42,346 nt of DNA from an uncultured SAR86 cluster bacterium (lineage in GTDB: Bacteria > Pseudomonadota > Gammaproteobacteria > Magnimaribacterales > Magnimaribacteraceae). Shown here piece after piece: positions 25,845 through 36,583 of this stretch; position 1 is the stretch's first letter; every line of letters begins with the position of its first letter. Below the pieces are notes generated by a model. The model had not been told where the DNA came from. It saw only the letters and a list, made by a program, of their open reading frames with translations, and did not search any database. The stretch is taken from the NCBI GenBank assembly GCA_938075195.1, contig CALJGK010000002.1, positions 1 through 42,346 on the forward strand. The letters run 5' to 3'. The translations under genes were made by a program, and so were the position numbers.

Positions 25845-26921
25845 TTAAACCGGTGTAATTCTTTCAAGAATTGCACCGGACTCTATATGGTCGGTATAAG
25901 GAAACTGGTCGAACATAGCAGTCCTCACAATTCGATGAGTCTCTTTTAGTTGTTTTAGATCCCTTACAAAAGATTCAAACCCGCAAGATATATATATTAT
26001 ATTTTTTATATCCTTTAATTCTTCAAGTGTATTTTTATCAAGTCCTTCACGAGGAGGGTCCAAAAAAATAGTCTCCAATTTGAATTCGTCTAAATTTATC
26101 CCATCCAGTCTTCTAAAGTATCTCTTTCCTTGAAAAGCTTCTAGAGTTTCTTTGCCAGATAATCTTCCAAAAAATATATTTTTTCTTTTATTTAGATCTA
26201 TATTGATTTTTAAAGCTTTAATACTGGGCCTGCTGTTCTCGGTGGCTAAAACTTTATTAAATATATGACTCAAGAGTATTGTAAAAGTTCCCAGTCCACA
26301 ATGTAGTTCCATTACATCCCTCATTTGTTTCTGAGAATAAGTAGAAACCCAATCTAACATTTCATCACAGATATCCGGGTTGGTTTGACTAAAGCATTGA
26401 TCATACAACCTTAATGGAAAAGCTTTATTTGAATAGTTATAGATTTCAGTAACAAAATCCTTTCCTATGACTTCCACCTGTTTTTTACTCCTTCCTATGA
26501 TGGAAATCGAATATTCCTCAGAAATTATGCTCGCTATATTTAACCAGTCTTGGCCGAGCTGTTTATGGTAGATAAGGCTAATCAATGCTTCCCCATTTCT
26601 TGAGGACTGAAATTCAATTTGAAATAGCTTGCTCGAAAGTTCTGCGTGATTATTTATTTTATCTAACATTAGAACCATAAGTTCTTGTATAAGATTACTA
26701 GCTATTGGAAAACTATTTACAGCTTCTTTTTTTCCATCGATTGTCATCCCATAGAATAATTGACTGTCTTTTCTCAGAATACTAAATTCAGCTCTATGCC
26801 TAAAGGCACGATAATTCGATTCAAAGTAATCTTTAGGGGCCTTGTTATCAATCTGTTCTTCAAAGAAGACTTTCTTTTCTAGAAAAAGTTTTTTGTAATT
26901 ATCCTTGGTAACCTTAATCAA
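25845..26921 (-). CDS. trmA: tRNA (uracil-54-C5)-methyltransferase
   Basis: A 358-residue SAM-dependent enzyme that makes ribothymidine at position 54 of the tRNA T-loop. The [13 protein letters not shown] segment, the SAM loop [14 protein letters not shown] and the motif [10 protein letters not shown] are all present. The catalytic nucleophile is Cys313 in YISCGFESF, and the general base is Glu346 in TDHIESGA. The start is TTG 26921, overlapping the end of metH by 8 bases; no ATG gives the conserved N-terminal region ([12 protein letters not shown]). The absence of an N-terminal TRAM domain and Fe-S cysteines argues for TrmA rather than RlmD. Confidence 0.93.
   Translation of the reverse strand: MIKVTKDNYKKLFLEKKVFFEEQIDNKAPKDYFESNYRAFRHRAEFSILRKDSQLFYGMTIDGKKEAVNSFPIASNLIQELMVLMLDKINNHAELSSKLFQIEFQSSRNGEALISLIYHKQLGQDWLNIASIISEEYSISIIGRSKKQVEVIGKDFVTEIYNYSNKAFPLRLYDQCFSQTNPDICDEMLDWVSTYSQKQMRDVMELHCGLGTFTILLSHIFNKVLATENSRPSIKALKINIDLNKRKNIFFGRLSGKETLEAFQGKRYFRRLDGINLDEFKLETIFLDPPREGLDKNTLEELKDIKNIIYISCGFESFVRDLKQLKETHRIVRTAMFDQFPYTDHIESGAILERITPV
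25850..25879 (+). terminator. Strong hairpin after etfA, inside trmA coding end
   Basis: CCGGTGTAATTCTT (25850-25863) pairs with AAGAATTGCACCGG (25866-25879), a 14-bp stem with one U-G wobble in plus-strand RNA. The same place becomes an A-C mismatch in minus-strand RNA, so the fold favours the etfBA transcript. It starts 9 bases after the etfA stop. There is no T-run after it, so it may be a 3' stabiliser or a factor-assisted stop rather than a classical terminator. Confidence 0.5.
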
Positions 26922-29900
26922 GATTAGGTCTTAAATGTTTTTTAGTTATTTCCAAATCTTCTTTACGTGATTCTGAAATAAACTTTACTTGATCCATTCC
27001 AATTTTACCTACACCAAAATACTTGCTTTCAGGATGTGAGAAGTACCAACCGCTAACTGAAGCGGCTGGATACATTGCAAAATTCTCAGTTAAAGATATA
27101 TCTACTAAATTATTAGCATTTAATAATTCAAATAATTTATTTTTTTCAGAGTGATCTGGGCAAGCCGGATATCCTGGAGCTGGTCTTATACCTACATATT
27201 TTTCTCTGATTAGTTCTTCATTTGTAAGTTGCTCTTCAGAGGCGTATCCCCAAAATTCTTTTCTTACCTTTTCGTGAACATATTCGGCCATAGCTTCGGC
27301 CAATCTATCCGCAAGTGCTTTAAGCATTATCGAAGAATAGTCATCATTATTTCTTTCATATTCAAGACATTTTTCCTCTACTGATTTGCCAGCTGAAACT
27401 GCAAAACCCCCAATATAATCGTCTTTATTATGCTCAGCGGGCGTAACGAAATCTGCTAAACAGAAATTGGGTCGAATACCTTGAGGTTTTTGTTGTCTCA
27501 AGCAATTCAATCGAAAAATTTCATTTTCTTTATTGATGTCAAAGATACTGATCTCATTATGATTGACCTGGTGGGCCGGCCAAAAACCTATTACCGCTTC
27601 TAATTCTATAAAGTCTTCATTTTGTATTTCATCGAGCATAGTCAAAGCGTCCTCGTAAAGGTTCGTTGCTGCTTCTCCGACAACATCATCTTTTAATATC
27701 TTTGGAAATTGTCCAGCAAGATCCCAGGATCTAAAAAATATGGTCCAATCTATATAGGCTCTCAAATCTTGAATTTTTATACCTGTTATTTTCTTTTCTC
27801 CTAGAAAAGTAGGGATAGTTGCTTGGTAATTATCCCAGTCATACTGAAATTTATTATTATTAGCTTCTGAAAGGCTAAGCAACGGTTTGGAATCGCTATT
27901 TGCCAATCGCAATCTTGTTTTTACATAATCTTCTTTAATGTCTGCTATGAATCCGTCTCTTGAATCTTCGGAGACAAGTTTTTGTAACACCCCGACACTT
28001 CTAGAGGCATCTGTTACATGTATAGTTTGGCCAGAACCATAGGAAGGCTCAATTTTTAGAGCCGTATGAGCTTTAGAGGTTGTTGCACCACCAATCAATA
28101 TTGGAATATTCAAATTCTTTTTAGTCATCTCTTCACCAATATTTATCATTTCATCAAGAGAGGGAGTTATGAGTCCACTAAGACCTATAAAATCGGCTTT
28201 TTCATCAATGGCTGTTTGTATAATTTTTTCCGCCGGAACCATGACCCCTAAATCAATAACTTCAAAGTTATTACATTGCATGATGACACCAACTATATTC
28301 TTACCAATATCATGAACATCACCCTTTACAGTAGCCATAATTACTTTACCGTTTGATGATGATTTTGTATCTTTTGACTCTTCAATGTAGGGAACAAGAT
28401 ACGCTACAGCCTCTTTCATGACTCTTGCACTTTTTACAACCTGTGGAAGAAACATTTTTCCTTCACCAAATAGATCCCCAACTATATTCATACCATCCAT
28501 CAATGGACCTTCAATAACTTTTACAGGGGAGGGCAGTTTTATTCTAGCCTCTTCAGCATCCTCAATAATAAATTTATTAATTCCATTAATAAGTGCATGA
28601 GATATTCTATTTTCAACAGAATCATCTCGCCATTTTTCATCATTTTTAGAAATCTTCTTTTCTGTATTTAGATATTCTGAAGCTTTTTCTACCAGCTTCT
28701 CTGTTGCTTCAGGATTTCTATTTAAAATCACATCTTCCACTAGAACTTTTAGCTCGGGTTCTATTTCTTCATAAACAACCAACTGACCGGCATTTACTAT
28801 CCCCATAGACAATCCATTTTTAATTGCATGATAGAGAAACACTGAATGCATGGCCTCTCTGACAGTATCATTGCCCCTAAAGGAGAAAGAGACATTGCTA
28901 ATACCTCCTGAAATCTTAGCCTCCGGAAGGTTGTTGATAATAAACTTACAAGAATCAATAAAATCAACGGCATAGTTGTTATGCTCTTCCAACCCTGTAG
29001 CAACAGCAAAAACGTTAGGATCTATAATTATATCCGAGGGATCAAAACCTATTCTTGTGAGAGTTTCGTAGGATCTTTTAGAGATTATATTTTTTCTTTC
29101 TAGTGAATCTGCTTGTCCTTTTTCATCAAACAGCATGACAATAACTGCAGCTCCATATTTTTGGCACAACTTAGCTTTATATAGAAAATCTTCTTCTCCT
29201 TCTTTAAGGCTAATTGAATTAACTATGCATTTGCCTTGGAGAATCTTTAAACCAGCTTCAATAACTTCCCATTTAGAAGAATCAATCATTACTGGTACTT
29301 TGCTAATTGCTGGTTCGGTTGCAAGCAATTTTAAGAAATAATCCATCTCATGCTTTGCGTCGAGCATGCCCTCATCCATATTAATGTCAATTATTTGAGC
29401 ACCAAGTTCTACTTGTTCTCTTGCCACCTCTAGCGCCTCATCATATTGTTTTTCTTTTATCAGGCGCGCAAATTTCTTTGATCCGGTGACATTAGTTCTT
29501 TCTCCTACGTTAACGAAAAGACTTTTTTGTTCAATATTTAAACGTTCTAAACCACTCAAAAACGTTACAGGTTTATGCTTGGGTATCTTTCTGGGCGGTT
29601 TCTTTGATATCTTGGATGCAATTGCCTTTAAGTGATCGGTTGTCGTTCCACAACAACCTCCTACAATGTTGATAAATTCATCATTACAGAAATCTTCTAT
29701 AAAGCGAGACATCTCACCGGGTGACTGGTCATACCCACCCATTTCGTTTGGCAGACCTGCATTTGGATGCACACTGACGGCCGTATTTGCAATTTCACTA
29801 ATTCTTTTGATGTGTGGTCTAAGCTGTTCAGCTCCTAAGGCACAATTAAATCCAATTGAATCTGGTTTCGCATGTGACACTGAAGCCCAAAAGGCCTCTA

Positions 29901-30564
29901 CTGTTTGTCCTGATAAAGTTCTACCTGATGCATCGGTAATAGTACCGGATATCATTAGTGGAATTTCGAAGTCAATTTCTTCGCATTTTTCAAGATAAGC
30001 AAATATAGCTGCTTTTGCATTGAGAGTATCAAAAACTGTTTCAATTAATACAATGTCAGCTCCTCCATCCATGAGACCATTGATACAATTTTTATAATCC
30101 ATCTTCAAATCATCAAATGAAGTGTTTCTGGCAGACGGGTCAGTAACATCTGGAGATAAAGAACCTGTTCTATTTGTTGGTCCAACCACGCCAGCTACAA
30201 GTATTTTCTTAGAAGACTCTCTAGCAATGTCTTTTGCCAGCCTAGAACCTTGGTAATTGAGATCATAAACAATACTCTCTAAGCCATAGTCTGATTGAGA
30301 AGTGCTATTAGAGTTGAATGTATTAGTTTCAATAATATCGCAGCCCGCAGCAATGAAACCTTGATGAATATTTTTTATTAAATCAGGCTTAGTTAATGTT
30401 AGTAGGTCATTATTACCTTTTAGTTCAGAACCCCAGTCTGCGAATTGCTGACCTCTAAAATCTTCTTCAGTAAGCGTGTGTTTCTGAATCTCTGTACCCA
30501 TAGCACCGTCCAGAATAATAATCCTGCTGTTGAGTAACTTTTTAAATTCTGTTTTTGTAAACAC
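26914..30564 (-). CDS. metH: Cobalamin-dependent methionine synthase
   Basis: A 1216-residue enzyme that moves a methyl group from methyltetrahydrofolate to homocysteine through cob(I)alamin. All four modules are present. The homocysteine domain (about 1-325) has zinc ligands Cys304-Cys305 in VGGCCGTT and an earlier Cys in [10 protein letters not shown]. The methyl-folate domain spans about 345-600, with [14 protein letters not shown]. The cap and B12 domain (about 640-880) has the lower-ligand His751 in [12 protein letters not shown]. The C-terminal reactivation domain (about 900-1216) has the SAM-binding [12 protein letters not shown]. The start is GTG 30564, with no clear ribosome binding site. 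No cobalamin riboswitch is seen upstream: the gap to divergent nfuA is only 60 bases. A B12 supply is implied. Confidence 0.98.
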   Translation of the reverse strand: MFTKTEFKKLLNSRIIILDGAMGTEIQKHTLTEEDFRGQQFADWGSELKGNNDLLTLTKPDLIKNIHQGFIAAGCDIIETNTFNSNSTSQSDYGLESIVYDLNYQGSRLAKDIARESSKKILVAGVVGPTNRTGSLSPDVTDPSARNTSFDDLKMDYKNCINGLMDGGADIVLIETVFDTLNAKAAIFAYLEKCEEIDFEIPLMISGTITDASGRTLSGQTVEAFWASVSHAKPDSIGFNCALGAEQLRPHIKRISEIANTAVSVHPNAGLPNEMGGYDQSPGEMSRFIEDFCNDEFINIVGGCCGTTTDHLKAIASKISKKPPRKIPKHKPVTFLSGLERLNIEQKSLFVNVGERTNVTGSKKFARLIKEKQYDEALEVAREQVELGAQIIDINMDEGMLDAKHEMDYFLKLLATEPAISKVPVMIDSSKWEVIEAGLKILQGKCIVNSISLKEGEEDFLYKAKLCQKYGAAVIVMLFDEKGQADSLERKNIISKRSYETLTRIGFDPSDIIIDPNVFAVATGLEEHNNYAVDFIDSCKFIINNLPEAKISGGISNVSFSFRGNDTVREAMHSVFLYHAIKNGLSMGIVNAGQLVVYEEIEPELKVLVEDVILNRNPEATEKLVEKASEYLNTEKKISKNDEKWRDDSVENRISHALINGINKFIIEDAEEARIKLPSPVKVIEGPLMDGMNIVGDLFGEGKMFLPQVVKSARVMKEAVAYLVPYIEESKDTKSSSNGKVIMATVKGDVHDIGKNIVGVIMQCNNFEVIDLGVMVPAEKIIQTAIDEKADFIGLSGLITPSLDEMINIGEEMTKKNLNIPILIGGATTSKAHTALKIEPSYGSGQTIHVTDASRSVGVLQKLVSEDSRDGFIADIKEDYVKTRLRLANSDSKPLLSLSEANNNKFQYDWDNYQATIPTFLGEKKITGIKIQDLRAYIDWTIFFRSWDLAGQFPKILKDDVVGEAATNLYEDALTMLDEIQNEDFIELEAVIGFWPAHQVNHNEISIFDINKENEIFRLNCLRQQKPQGIRPNFCLADFVTPAEHNKDDYIGGFAVSAGKSVEEKCLEYERNNDDYSSIMLKALADRLAEAMAEYVHEKVRKEFWGYASEEQLTNEELIREKYVGIRPAPGYPACPDHSEKNKLFELLNANNLVDISLTENFAMYPAASVSGWYFSHPESKYFGVGKIGMDQVKFISESRKEDLEITKKHLRPNLD

Positions 30565-30609
30565 AGTCTGAAAAACTATTTTAACATATCTGCTGTCACT
30601 AGATAAATT

Positions 30610-30618
30610 TGATAGAAT
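30610..30618 (+). promoter_or_regulatory. Extended -10 promoter, possibly leaderless, for nfuA
   Basis: TGATAGAAT (30610-30618) matches the extended -10 pattern TGnTAnnnT. Initiation 7 bases after it falls on the A of ATG 30625, which has no ribosome binding site, so the message may be leaderless. An alternative is that translation begins at ATG 30634, for which GGAAG lies close upstream. Confidence 0.45.
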
Positions 30619-30624
30619 GATAAA

Positions 30625-31212
30625 ATGGAAGAAATGTCAATTACACCGTCAGCTGCAACATATTTACAAGATCTACTCTCATCGCAAGATGATGGGACTT
30701 GCGGGATAAAAATTTTTGTGAGCGAACCAGGAACTCCACGAGCTGAAACTTGCATTGCATATGCTAAAGATGACGAAGATCTATCAGCATTTAGATTGGT
30801 TAATGAATTTGAATTTAAACTTTTTCTGGAAGAAAATTCTATTAATTTTCTTGTAGACGCCGAGGTTGATTATTCTCCAGATAAATTTGGTGGCACTTTA
30901 ACGATTAAAGCTCCGAATGCAAAACTACCCCAAATTAGTGATAACGCAACAATAGAAGATAAGATAAATTATGTCCTTTATGCTGAAGTTAACCCTGGAC
31001 TCGCATCCCATGGGGGTGAAGTTTCACTAATTGAAGTGCTAGATGGAGAAAAGGCCATCCTTCAATTTGGAGGAGGGTGTCAAGGTTGTGGAATGGTTGA
31101 TTTAACTCTTAAAGATGGTGTCGAAAAAACACTACTGGAACAAGTAGAAGGTCTAAAAAGCGTTCAAGATGTAACTGATCATAGTTATAGAGATAACGCA
31201 TATTACAAATAA
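30625..31212 (+). CDS. nfuA: Fe-S cluster carrier protein NfuA
   Basis: A 195-residue carrier that receives and hands on 4Fe-4S clusters. The N-terminal half is the degenerate A-type domain (residues about 4-95, with [14 protein letters not shown]). The C-terminal half is the NifU-like domain with the cluster ligands Cys152 and Cys155 in [15 protein letters not shown]. This two-domain order and length identify NfuA. The start could be ATG 30625 or ATG 30634; the second gives the opening most like the family. It is followed after 3 bases by sbcB, with which it shares a transcript. Fe-S enzymes in this window that may use it include ETF-QO. Confidence 0.94.
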   Translation: MEEMSITPSAATYLQDLLSSQDDGTCGIKIFVSEPGTPRAETCIAYAKDDEDLSAFRLVNEFEFKLFLEENSINFLVDAEVDYSPDKFGGTLTIKAPNAKLPQISDNATIEDKINYVLYAEVNPGLASHGGEVSLIEVLDGEKAILQFGGGCQGCGMVDLTLKDGVEKTLLEQVEGLKSVQDVTDHSYRDNAYYK

Positions 31213-31215
31213 TTT

Positions 31216-32622
31216 ATGTCACAACTAAATGCAGACGCTTGTTATATTTTTACAGATACAGAAACAACTGGCTTAGACATAAATTTTTCTCAAATAATAC
31301 AAGTAGGATCAATTCTCACAGATGAATCTCTCTATGAAGAACACTCTCAAGACATAGGCTGCAAAATGCTTCCATGGGTTGTCCCATCTCCAGAAGCTTT
31401 TTTAGTTCATAAGAAGGTTGAATCACTCGAAGAGGATGCTATGTCACATTATGACATGATGAAACTTCTAAGATCTACCTGGCTAGAGTGGTCTAAAGGA
31501 AGAAATGCTGTTTACATTACATATAATGGACATAGGTTTGATGAAGAGCTTTTCAGGAGGCAATTCTTTTGGAATCTATTACCTTTATACATAACTAATA
31601 CTTCAGGTGCCTCTCGTTTAGATATGCTAAGCACTCTTCAGTTGGTCGCTAATTTTTTTCCTAACAGTCTTAAATTACCCATCACAGAAGAGGGTGACAT
31701 AAGTATGAAATTAACAGATTGGTCAAATGCCAACTCTATAGAGATAGAGAACGCACATGATGCATTGGCAGATTGTGTGCAAATGCTTGAACTTGCAAAG
31801 ATTATCCTCAAGGAAGCAAAGCCAGTTTGGCAAGCCTCATTAAAGGGGGCATCAAAATTTGGAAATCTTGAAATTCTCCAAACCGAACCTTTTGCTATGA
31901 TAGGAGAGGTTATCAGAAGAAAGAAATTTACTTATCCTGTAACTTTTTGTGGTCAAAATCCTAAAATGAATAACGAAGTGGCTGTTGCGGATCTTTACTT
32001 TGATCCAGACCAGCTTGATGAATTAACGGATGCAGAACTCTTAGAGCAAATCGGAAACAGCGGAACTGCCATTAGAAAAGTAAGAATCAATAAAAGTTTG
32101 CCTGTTATGCCCTCTGATCTGATTCCTAATATTGATGAATATCTAGACATACCGCACGAACAACTCGTTGAGCGAGCAAGGAAAATTCAAAATAATGTTA
32201 AATTACAAACTCGTATCAGTGAGCTTTTAGCAAGTAATCAAATAAATTATCCACCTCCGAAACATCTCGAACAAAGTGTCTACTCAGGTTTCCCTTCTGA
32301 TGCTGATGATCTCTGGATGGAGCGTTTTCACAGTCTTCCTTGGGAAGAGCGTTCAAAAATTTTGGATGGTTTTGAAGATTCACGTTTTAAAGAGTTAGCC
32401 GAAAGACTCGTTTGTGTAAATAATCCAGAATCTGTCTCTAATCAAACTTTTGAAAAATATCAAAACTTTGTAAACCAAAGGTTATACGATAAAGGACCCT
32501 GGTTATCTTTAGAAAAAACCCTCGATAAAACTAGATCGTTATTAATTGAAGCGACAGGTGAAAAGAAAGAAATATTAGAAAAACTAGAAAAAAATCTTTC
32601 TGAAAAATCAGAACTTAATTAG
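31216..32622 (+). CDS. sbcB: Exodeoxyribonuclease I
   Basis: A 468-residue DnaQ-fold 3'-5' exonuclease acting on single-stranded DNA. Catalytic acidic residues of the DEDDh type are visible: Asp14 and Glu16 in FTDTETTGLD, and His181 with Asp186 in ENAHDALADC. The exonuclease domain covers residues 1 to about 195. The rest matches the SH3-like and helical ExoI C-terminal domains (KVRINKSLPVMPSDLIP, and the FHSLPWEERSKIL region). In Gammaproteobacteria this enzyme works in recombination and mismatch repair. Its end overlaps the converging csiV gene by 8 bases. Confidence 0.94.
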   Translation: MSQLNADACYIFTDTETTGLDINFSQIIQVGSILTDESLYEEHSQDIGCKMLPWVVPSPEAFLVHKKVESLEEDAMSHYDMMKLLRSTWLEWSKGRNAVYITYNGHRFDEELFRRQFFWNLLPLYITNTSGASRLDMLSTLQLVANFFPNSLKLPITEEGDISMKLTDWSNANSIEIENAHDALADCVQMLELAKIILKEAKPVWQASLKGASKFGNLEILQTEPFAMIGEVIRRKKFTYPVTFCGQNPKMNNEVAVADLYFDPDQLDELTDAELLEQIGNSGTAIRKVRINKSLPVMPSDLIPNIDEYLDIPHEQLVERARKIQNNVKLQTRISELLASNQINYPPPKHLEQSVYSGFPSDADDLWMERFHSLPWEERSKILDGFEDSRFKELAERLVCVNNPESVSNQTFEKYQNFVNQRLYDKGPWLSLEKTLDKTRSLLIEATGEKKEILEKLEKNLSEKSELN

Positions 32623-33550
32623 CAATCTCTTCTACTTTCACTAACACTGAAAAGTATGGATGATCAATAAAATTAAACTCTCCTGCTTCAATCTTAACTT
32701 CTCTATCTATTTCATATAAATCTCGATAAAAGTTGACAGGTTTTTTTATTAATTGATCCGTAAACATTTCGTCTTCCTTTGGTATTTCGTAACTTAAATC
32801 TAAGAGTCCTAAGCTTACTTTATTAAATATCGTCTCAATCCAATAATCACTCTCCAAAGGTTTAGACTTCTCGCTATATTTCATCTCTTCTAGAAGTGAT
32901 TGAAAGTTAAAGGTATTAGGTACGACGTTAACCTTATAATCCTCTTCTGACTTTTCTCCAAGTCTTAGTCTTCCGGCAATGTGAATGAATCTCTCTTTGT
33001 ATATTGTTATCTCACCATAGAGTCTTTTATCTTTTTTAAATGACTCAATTGCTATAGGTATAGATTTATTTTTATTAAAAGCAGGCTGATACCAAGAGTT
33101 ATAATACAGAACTCTATAATCCCTACTTCTGTTCAAGTTGTTTTGTATTTCCAGCATTTCTTTCTGAAATGGAACTCTTTCGTATAGTAATGGTTCTATT
33201 TTGATATCTTGTATTAGTATTTTTTCTTCCTTGGAGTTCTGAATAATCTCTATGTTATTTGAGATAAAAAAATTATTTTCAATATTTAAGTAGATCGGAG
33301 AAGGGACTAATTTTGTTGGTTCTTCCTTGAGATTAATTAAATCTTTAGAAAACAAAAAACTATCTAAGCTTTTCATTTCTTCCTTTAAATCATCATCTTC
33401 TATAGATAAATTCTGAATAACAAAAAAATCTATCTTTAGTAAGGAGCTGTTATCTGATTGATCAATATAATGATTGATATATTCATTAGATGTTATTGAA
33501 GAAATTAGAGTTTGAGAAAATAATAAAAATGTAAATATACTAGGATACAT
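32615..33550 (-). CDS. CsiV-family periplasmic protein
   Basis: A 311-residue protein with an N-terminal signal peptide (hydrophobic residues 5-18). The central segment YRVLYYNSWYQPAFNKNKS followed by LYGEITIYKERFIHIAGRL is the hallmark of the CsiV family (cell shape integrity, Vibrio), which is periplasmic and linked to peptidoglycan assembly during growth with non-canonical D-amino acids. Its place directly downstream of mfd, overlapping it by 11 bases, is the usual neighbourhood in Gammaproteobacteria and supports the call. The N-terminal part (about 20-140) is poorly conserved and rich in Ile, Glu and Lys. Beta-rich pattern; no catalytic motif. Confidence 0.75.
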   Translation of the reverse strand: MYPSIFTFLLFSQTLISSITSNEYINHYIDQSDNSSLLKIDFFVIQNLSIEDDDLKEEMKSLDSFLFSKDLINLKEEPTKLVPSPIYLNIENNFFISNNIEIIQNSKEEKILIQDIKIEPLLYERVPFQKEMLEIQNNLNRSRDYRVLYYNSWYQPAFNKNKSIPIAIESFKKDKRLYGEITIYKERFIHIAGRLRLGEKSEEDYKVNVVPNTFNFQSLLEEMKYSEKSKPLESDYWIETIFNKVSLGLLDLSYEIPKEDEMFTDQLIKKPVNFYRDLYEIDREVKIEAGEFNFIDHPYFSVLVKVEEIAN

Positions 33551-36500
33551 TGCTACTTATTGTTCTTATCACATCACTTGTTATTTGGACTTTTTCTTCT
33601 AATTTATCATCATTAAAAAAGGAAGTATCTAAATCTCCATCTTTAAACTTAATGCTTATTTTATTTTTATTGAAATTGATTTTTTTTATTGCGTGATTCC
33701 CTGAAAGAATTTTTAACTCGGCTTGTAAAAAGAAGTTTTTTAATTCCTGAGGTAGAAGACCAAATCTATTGATCATTTCAATTTGAATATTCTTGAGATC
33801 TTCGTTAGATTCAGCTAAAGCAACTTTGTTATACATTAATAATCTAACGTTTATGTCGGGTAGATAATTCTCAGGGATGAAGCAGTTATGATTGAGGTTT
33901 ATCTCAGGCTGCTCATTAAGAGATTGAAAATCAACTTCGCCACTCTTTATAAATTCTGAAGCCTTACGAATCATTCGTGTGTACAGCTCTAAGCCAATAG
34001 ATTCAAAAACTCCACTCTGATTAGAGCCCAGAATTTCTCCAGCACCTCTTATTTCTAAATCTTTAAGTGCTAATAGAAATCCAGCTGATAGGGAATCAGT
34101 ACTCATAATTGCATCAAATCTCTTGTCTGCATTTTTCCTATTAAGAATATTTCTAGATCTTAAGAAGTATGAATATGCTTGTTTTTCTGACCTACCGACT
34201 CTTCCTCTGAGTTGATGTAATTGAGATAGGCCAAATCTATCTGCCTCTTCAACTATTAATGTGTTTGCATTCGCAACATCAATACCACTCTCTATGATGG
34301 TAGAGCAAACTAGGATATCTATTTTGCCCTGATTAAACCTGAGCATTATTTCACTTATAGATTTTGGCTTCAGTTGTCCATGAACTACCTCAATCACTAA
34401 GTTACTAAATTTTTTTTGAAGTCTAAATCTTCTATCATCTATTAGACCGAGATCATTACATAGATAGTAAACTTGTCCGCCTCTTAGATTTTCTCTCTGT
34501 ATAGCCTCATGTATTAGATTCTCATTAAACGAGTATGTGAATGTCTTAACTGGCAATCTATCGTCTGGTGCTGTAGCAATAATTGAGAGGTCTTTAAGTT
34601 CAGATAATGCAAAATTTAATGATCTTGGTATTGGAGTTGCCGATAAACTTAATACCTCGACTTCTTCTTTTAGGGATTTTATTTTCTCTTTTTGCCTTAC
34701 TCCAAACCTATGCTCTTCATCAATTATCAGTAAACCAAGATCTTTAAATTTTATATTTCCTTGTATTAATGCATGTGTTCCAATAATTATATCTATCTCT
34801 CCATTAGAGAGATGTTGAATAAGCTCAGTTTTATCTTTTGCGTTGATATTTCGCGATAATACTCCAATATTTATTCCACTCTCTTCAAACCTTTCTTTAA
34901 AACTGGAGAAGTGTTGAGAGGCTAGCAATGTAGTAGGAACTAGCACGCATGTTTGTTTGTTGTTCATTGCAGAGACGTATGCAGCCCTCATGGCTACTTC
35001 TGTTTTACCGAAACCAACTTCGCCACAGACCAATCTATCCATGGCTTTCGACGATTTCATATCACTTAGAACTTCTTCTATCGTTCTCTTTTGGTCAAAA
35101 GTTTCAGTATAAGGAAATTTCTTTGTAAAATTATCAAGCTCCGAATCATCAATATTGAATGAATAACCTTTTGTTCGAAGTCTTTTGGCTTGAACCTCGA
35201 GCAGCTCTGCCGCTGTATCAAAAGTTTGCTTCAAGGCTTTATCTTTTCTCTTCTTCCATTTTTTGGAGTTCAAAGAATCAATATCTCTATCGTCAGGTCC
35301 AAAATATCTAGATACTAAATCCATATTTTCTATGGGAACAAATACCTTGCTACTATCTTGATATTCAATTTCAAGACAATCACTTATGCCCACAAATGTA
35401 TTTAATTGCTTAAGCCCTATAAATTTTCCTATTCCGTGCGTTAAATGGACAACCAGATCCCCCTCAGAGGGCATTTTTGAAGTTGACAGATCCGCTTTTT
35501 CATTTCTTTCCAATAATTTTTCTGATTTATCTATCTCTTGCTCTTGTATTTGTTCTAAATCAAAATCTATAGTCTCTTCTAAGTTGGCTTGGAGTTCCAT
35601 GAAACCTAGAAATAATTTTTTGGGATCTAGCAGCGGTCTCTTTTGGTCATATCTATATTCTTCATATCGTTCTTCTATCAATTCCTCAAATTCTTTAGCT
35701 TTAGTCTCTGTATCTCGTTGGACGAACACTTTTTCTACGCCTTTTAAAAAAGGTAGAAATGTAGTCCTCTTTCCAAAGAAAAGAGGTAAATAGATTTCTA
35801 CACCTTCTGCTTGTTTTAAGTTCATTGTTTTTGTAAAAATCTCTGAATCCTCTTCAAAGACATCAAATGAATCTCTCCAGCCTTGTTTAAAAGTATCTAT
35901 GGAAATTTTATTAATAGGGTATTCATAAGAAGGTAAAAAATTTGCAGAAGAGATTTTCTCGTTAGCTATTTGTGATTCAGGATTAAAAGTACGAAGAGTC
36001 TCTATTTTATTATCAAAGAATTCTATTCGAATTGGGCTATTGCCGCTTGTAAGAAAAATATCTAATACTGATCCTCTTAATGCATATTGTCCTGGTAGCG
36101 ATACAAAATCTTCTCTTACATAACCACTTAAAATAATACTATCGATCACTTCTTGGATATTAAAATTTTCTCCAATCCTAAGATTGTTTAATGGAGTGAC
36201 ATGATTTGGATCAGGGCAGGGTGATAATAAAGTTGAAATAGAAGCTACTAAAGTTATTTCACTAGGCTTTAGGAATGATGAAAAAGAACTTATTCTTTTA
36301 GCTCTGGTTATAGGAGCCATTGAAAAGAAGTCATAAGGAAGAAGTTCTGAGTTTTCTAAAAAGATCACATTTGATAAGTCTTGAATATTATTCATCAACT
36401 GCATTGCAGACTGAGAATCTTTAGTAATGATCAGATTTTTTTTAGACGAGTCAATTCCCAGATTAATAATATCCGTAGAGGAGTTTATGACTTGTGCCAA
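33540..36500 (-). CDS. mfd: Transcription-repair coupling factor, shortened form
   Basis: A 986-residue translocase that removes stalled RNA polymerase and recruits UvrA. The UvrB-like N-terminus (about 1-310) has ENSELLPYDFF and GQYALRGSVLDIF. The RNA polymerase interaction domain begins near residue 345 (VVHLTHGIGKFIGL). Motor motifs are Walker A GEVGFGKT at 493-500 (Lys499), DEEH at 594-597, SATPIPRSL and QLHQLRGRVGRS. A C-terminal TRCF domain (DINVRLLMYNKVA) follows. It is about 160 residues shorter than the E. coli protein. Much of this is because the segment between the UvrB-like part and the RNA polymerase domain, domain D3 in E. coli, is replaced by a short charged linker (about 310-343). 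Start is TTG 36500. Confidence 0.95.
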   Translation of the reverse strand: MAQVINSSTDIINLGIDSSKKNLIITKDSQSAMQLMNNIQDLSNVIFLENSELLPYDFFSMAPITRAKRISSFSSFLKPSEITLVASISTLLSPCPDPNHVTPLNNLRIGENFNIQEVIDSIILSGYVREDFVSLPGQYALRGSVLDIFLTSGNSPIRIEFFDNKIETLRTFNPESQIANEKISSANFLPSYEYPINKISIDTFKQGWRDSFDVFEEDSEIFTKTMNLKQAEGVEIYLPLFFGKRTTFLPFLKGVEKVFVQRDTETKAKEFEELIEERYEEYRYDQKRPLLDPKKLFLGFMELQANLEETIDFDLEQIQEQEIDKSEKLLERNEKADLSTSKMPSEGDLVVHLTHGIGKFIGLKQLNTFVGISDCLEIEYQDSSKVFVPIENMDLVSRYFGPDDRDIDSLNSKKWKKRKDKALKQTFDTAAELLEVQAKRLRTKGYSFNIDDSELDNFTKKFPYTETFDQKRTIEEVLSDMKSSKAMDRLVCGEVGFGKTEVAMRAAYVSAMNNKQTCVLVPTTLLASQHFSSFKERFEESGINIGVLSRNINAKDKTELIQHLSNGEIDIIIGTHALIQGNIKFKDLGLLIIDEEHRFGVRQKEKIKSLKEEVEVLSLSATPIPRSLNFALSELKDLSIIATAPDDRLPVKTFTYSFNENLIHEAIQRENLRGGQVYYLCNDLGLIDDRRFRLQKKFSNLVIEVVHGQLKPKSISEIMLRFNQGKIDILVCSTIIESGIDVANANTLIVEEADRFGLSQLHQLRGRVGRSEKQAYSYFLRSRNILNRKNADKRFDAIMSTDSLSAGFLLALKDLEIRGAGEILGSNQSGVFESIGLELYTRMIRKASEFIKSGEVDFQSLNEQPEINLNHNCFIPENYLPDINVRLLMYNKVALAESNEDLKNIQIEMINRFGLLPQELKNFFLQAELKILSGNHAIKKINFNKNKISIKFKDGDLDTSFFNDDKLEEKVQITSDVIRTISSNVS

Positions 36501-36549
36501 TTTATCTATGGTTTTTTTCTAAAAAAAAAGAAAATTATATATGGAAGTG

Positions 36550-36555
36550 TATAAT
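36550..36555 (+). promoter_or_regulatory. -10 box ahead of the acyl-CoA dehydrogenase genes
   Basis: TATAAT at 36550-36555 lies in the 83-base gap between the divergent mfd and the first acyl-CoA dehydrogenase, 28 bases before ATG 36584. A T-rich initial transcribed region and an AGGA ribosome binding site follow. No matching -35 hexamer is seen. Confidence 0.4.
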
Positions 36556-36583
36556 TATTTTTTTTTAATTACTTAGGATTCAA

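Noticed and set aside
30565-30624. Possible cobalamin riboswitch before metH
   Set aside because: Only 60 bases separate metH from divergent nfuA, too short for the aptamer, and no B12-box sequence is seen.
32615-32680. Imperfect repeat ACTTTCA/TGAAAAGT near the sbcB-csiV convergence as terminator
   Set aside because: Short stem with a bulge and no T-run on either strand.
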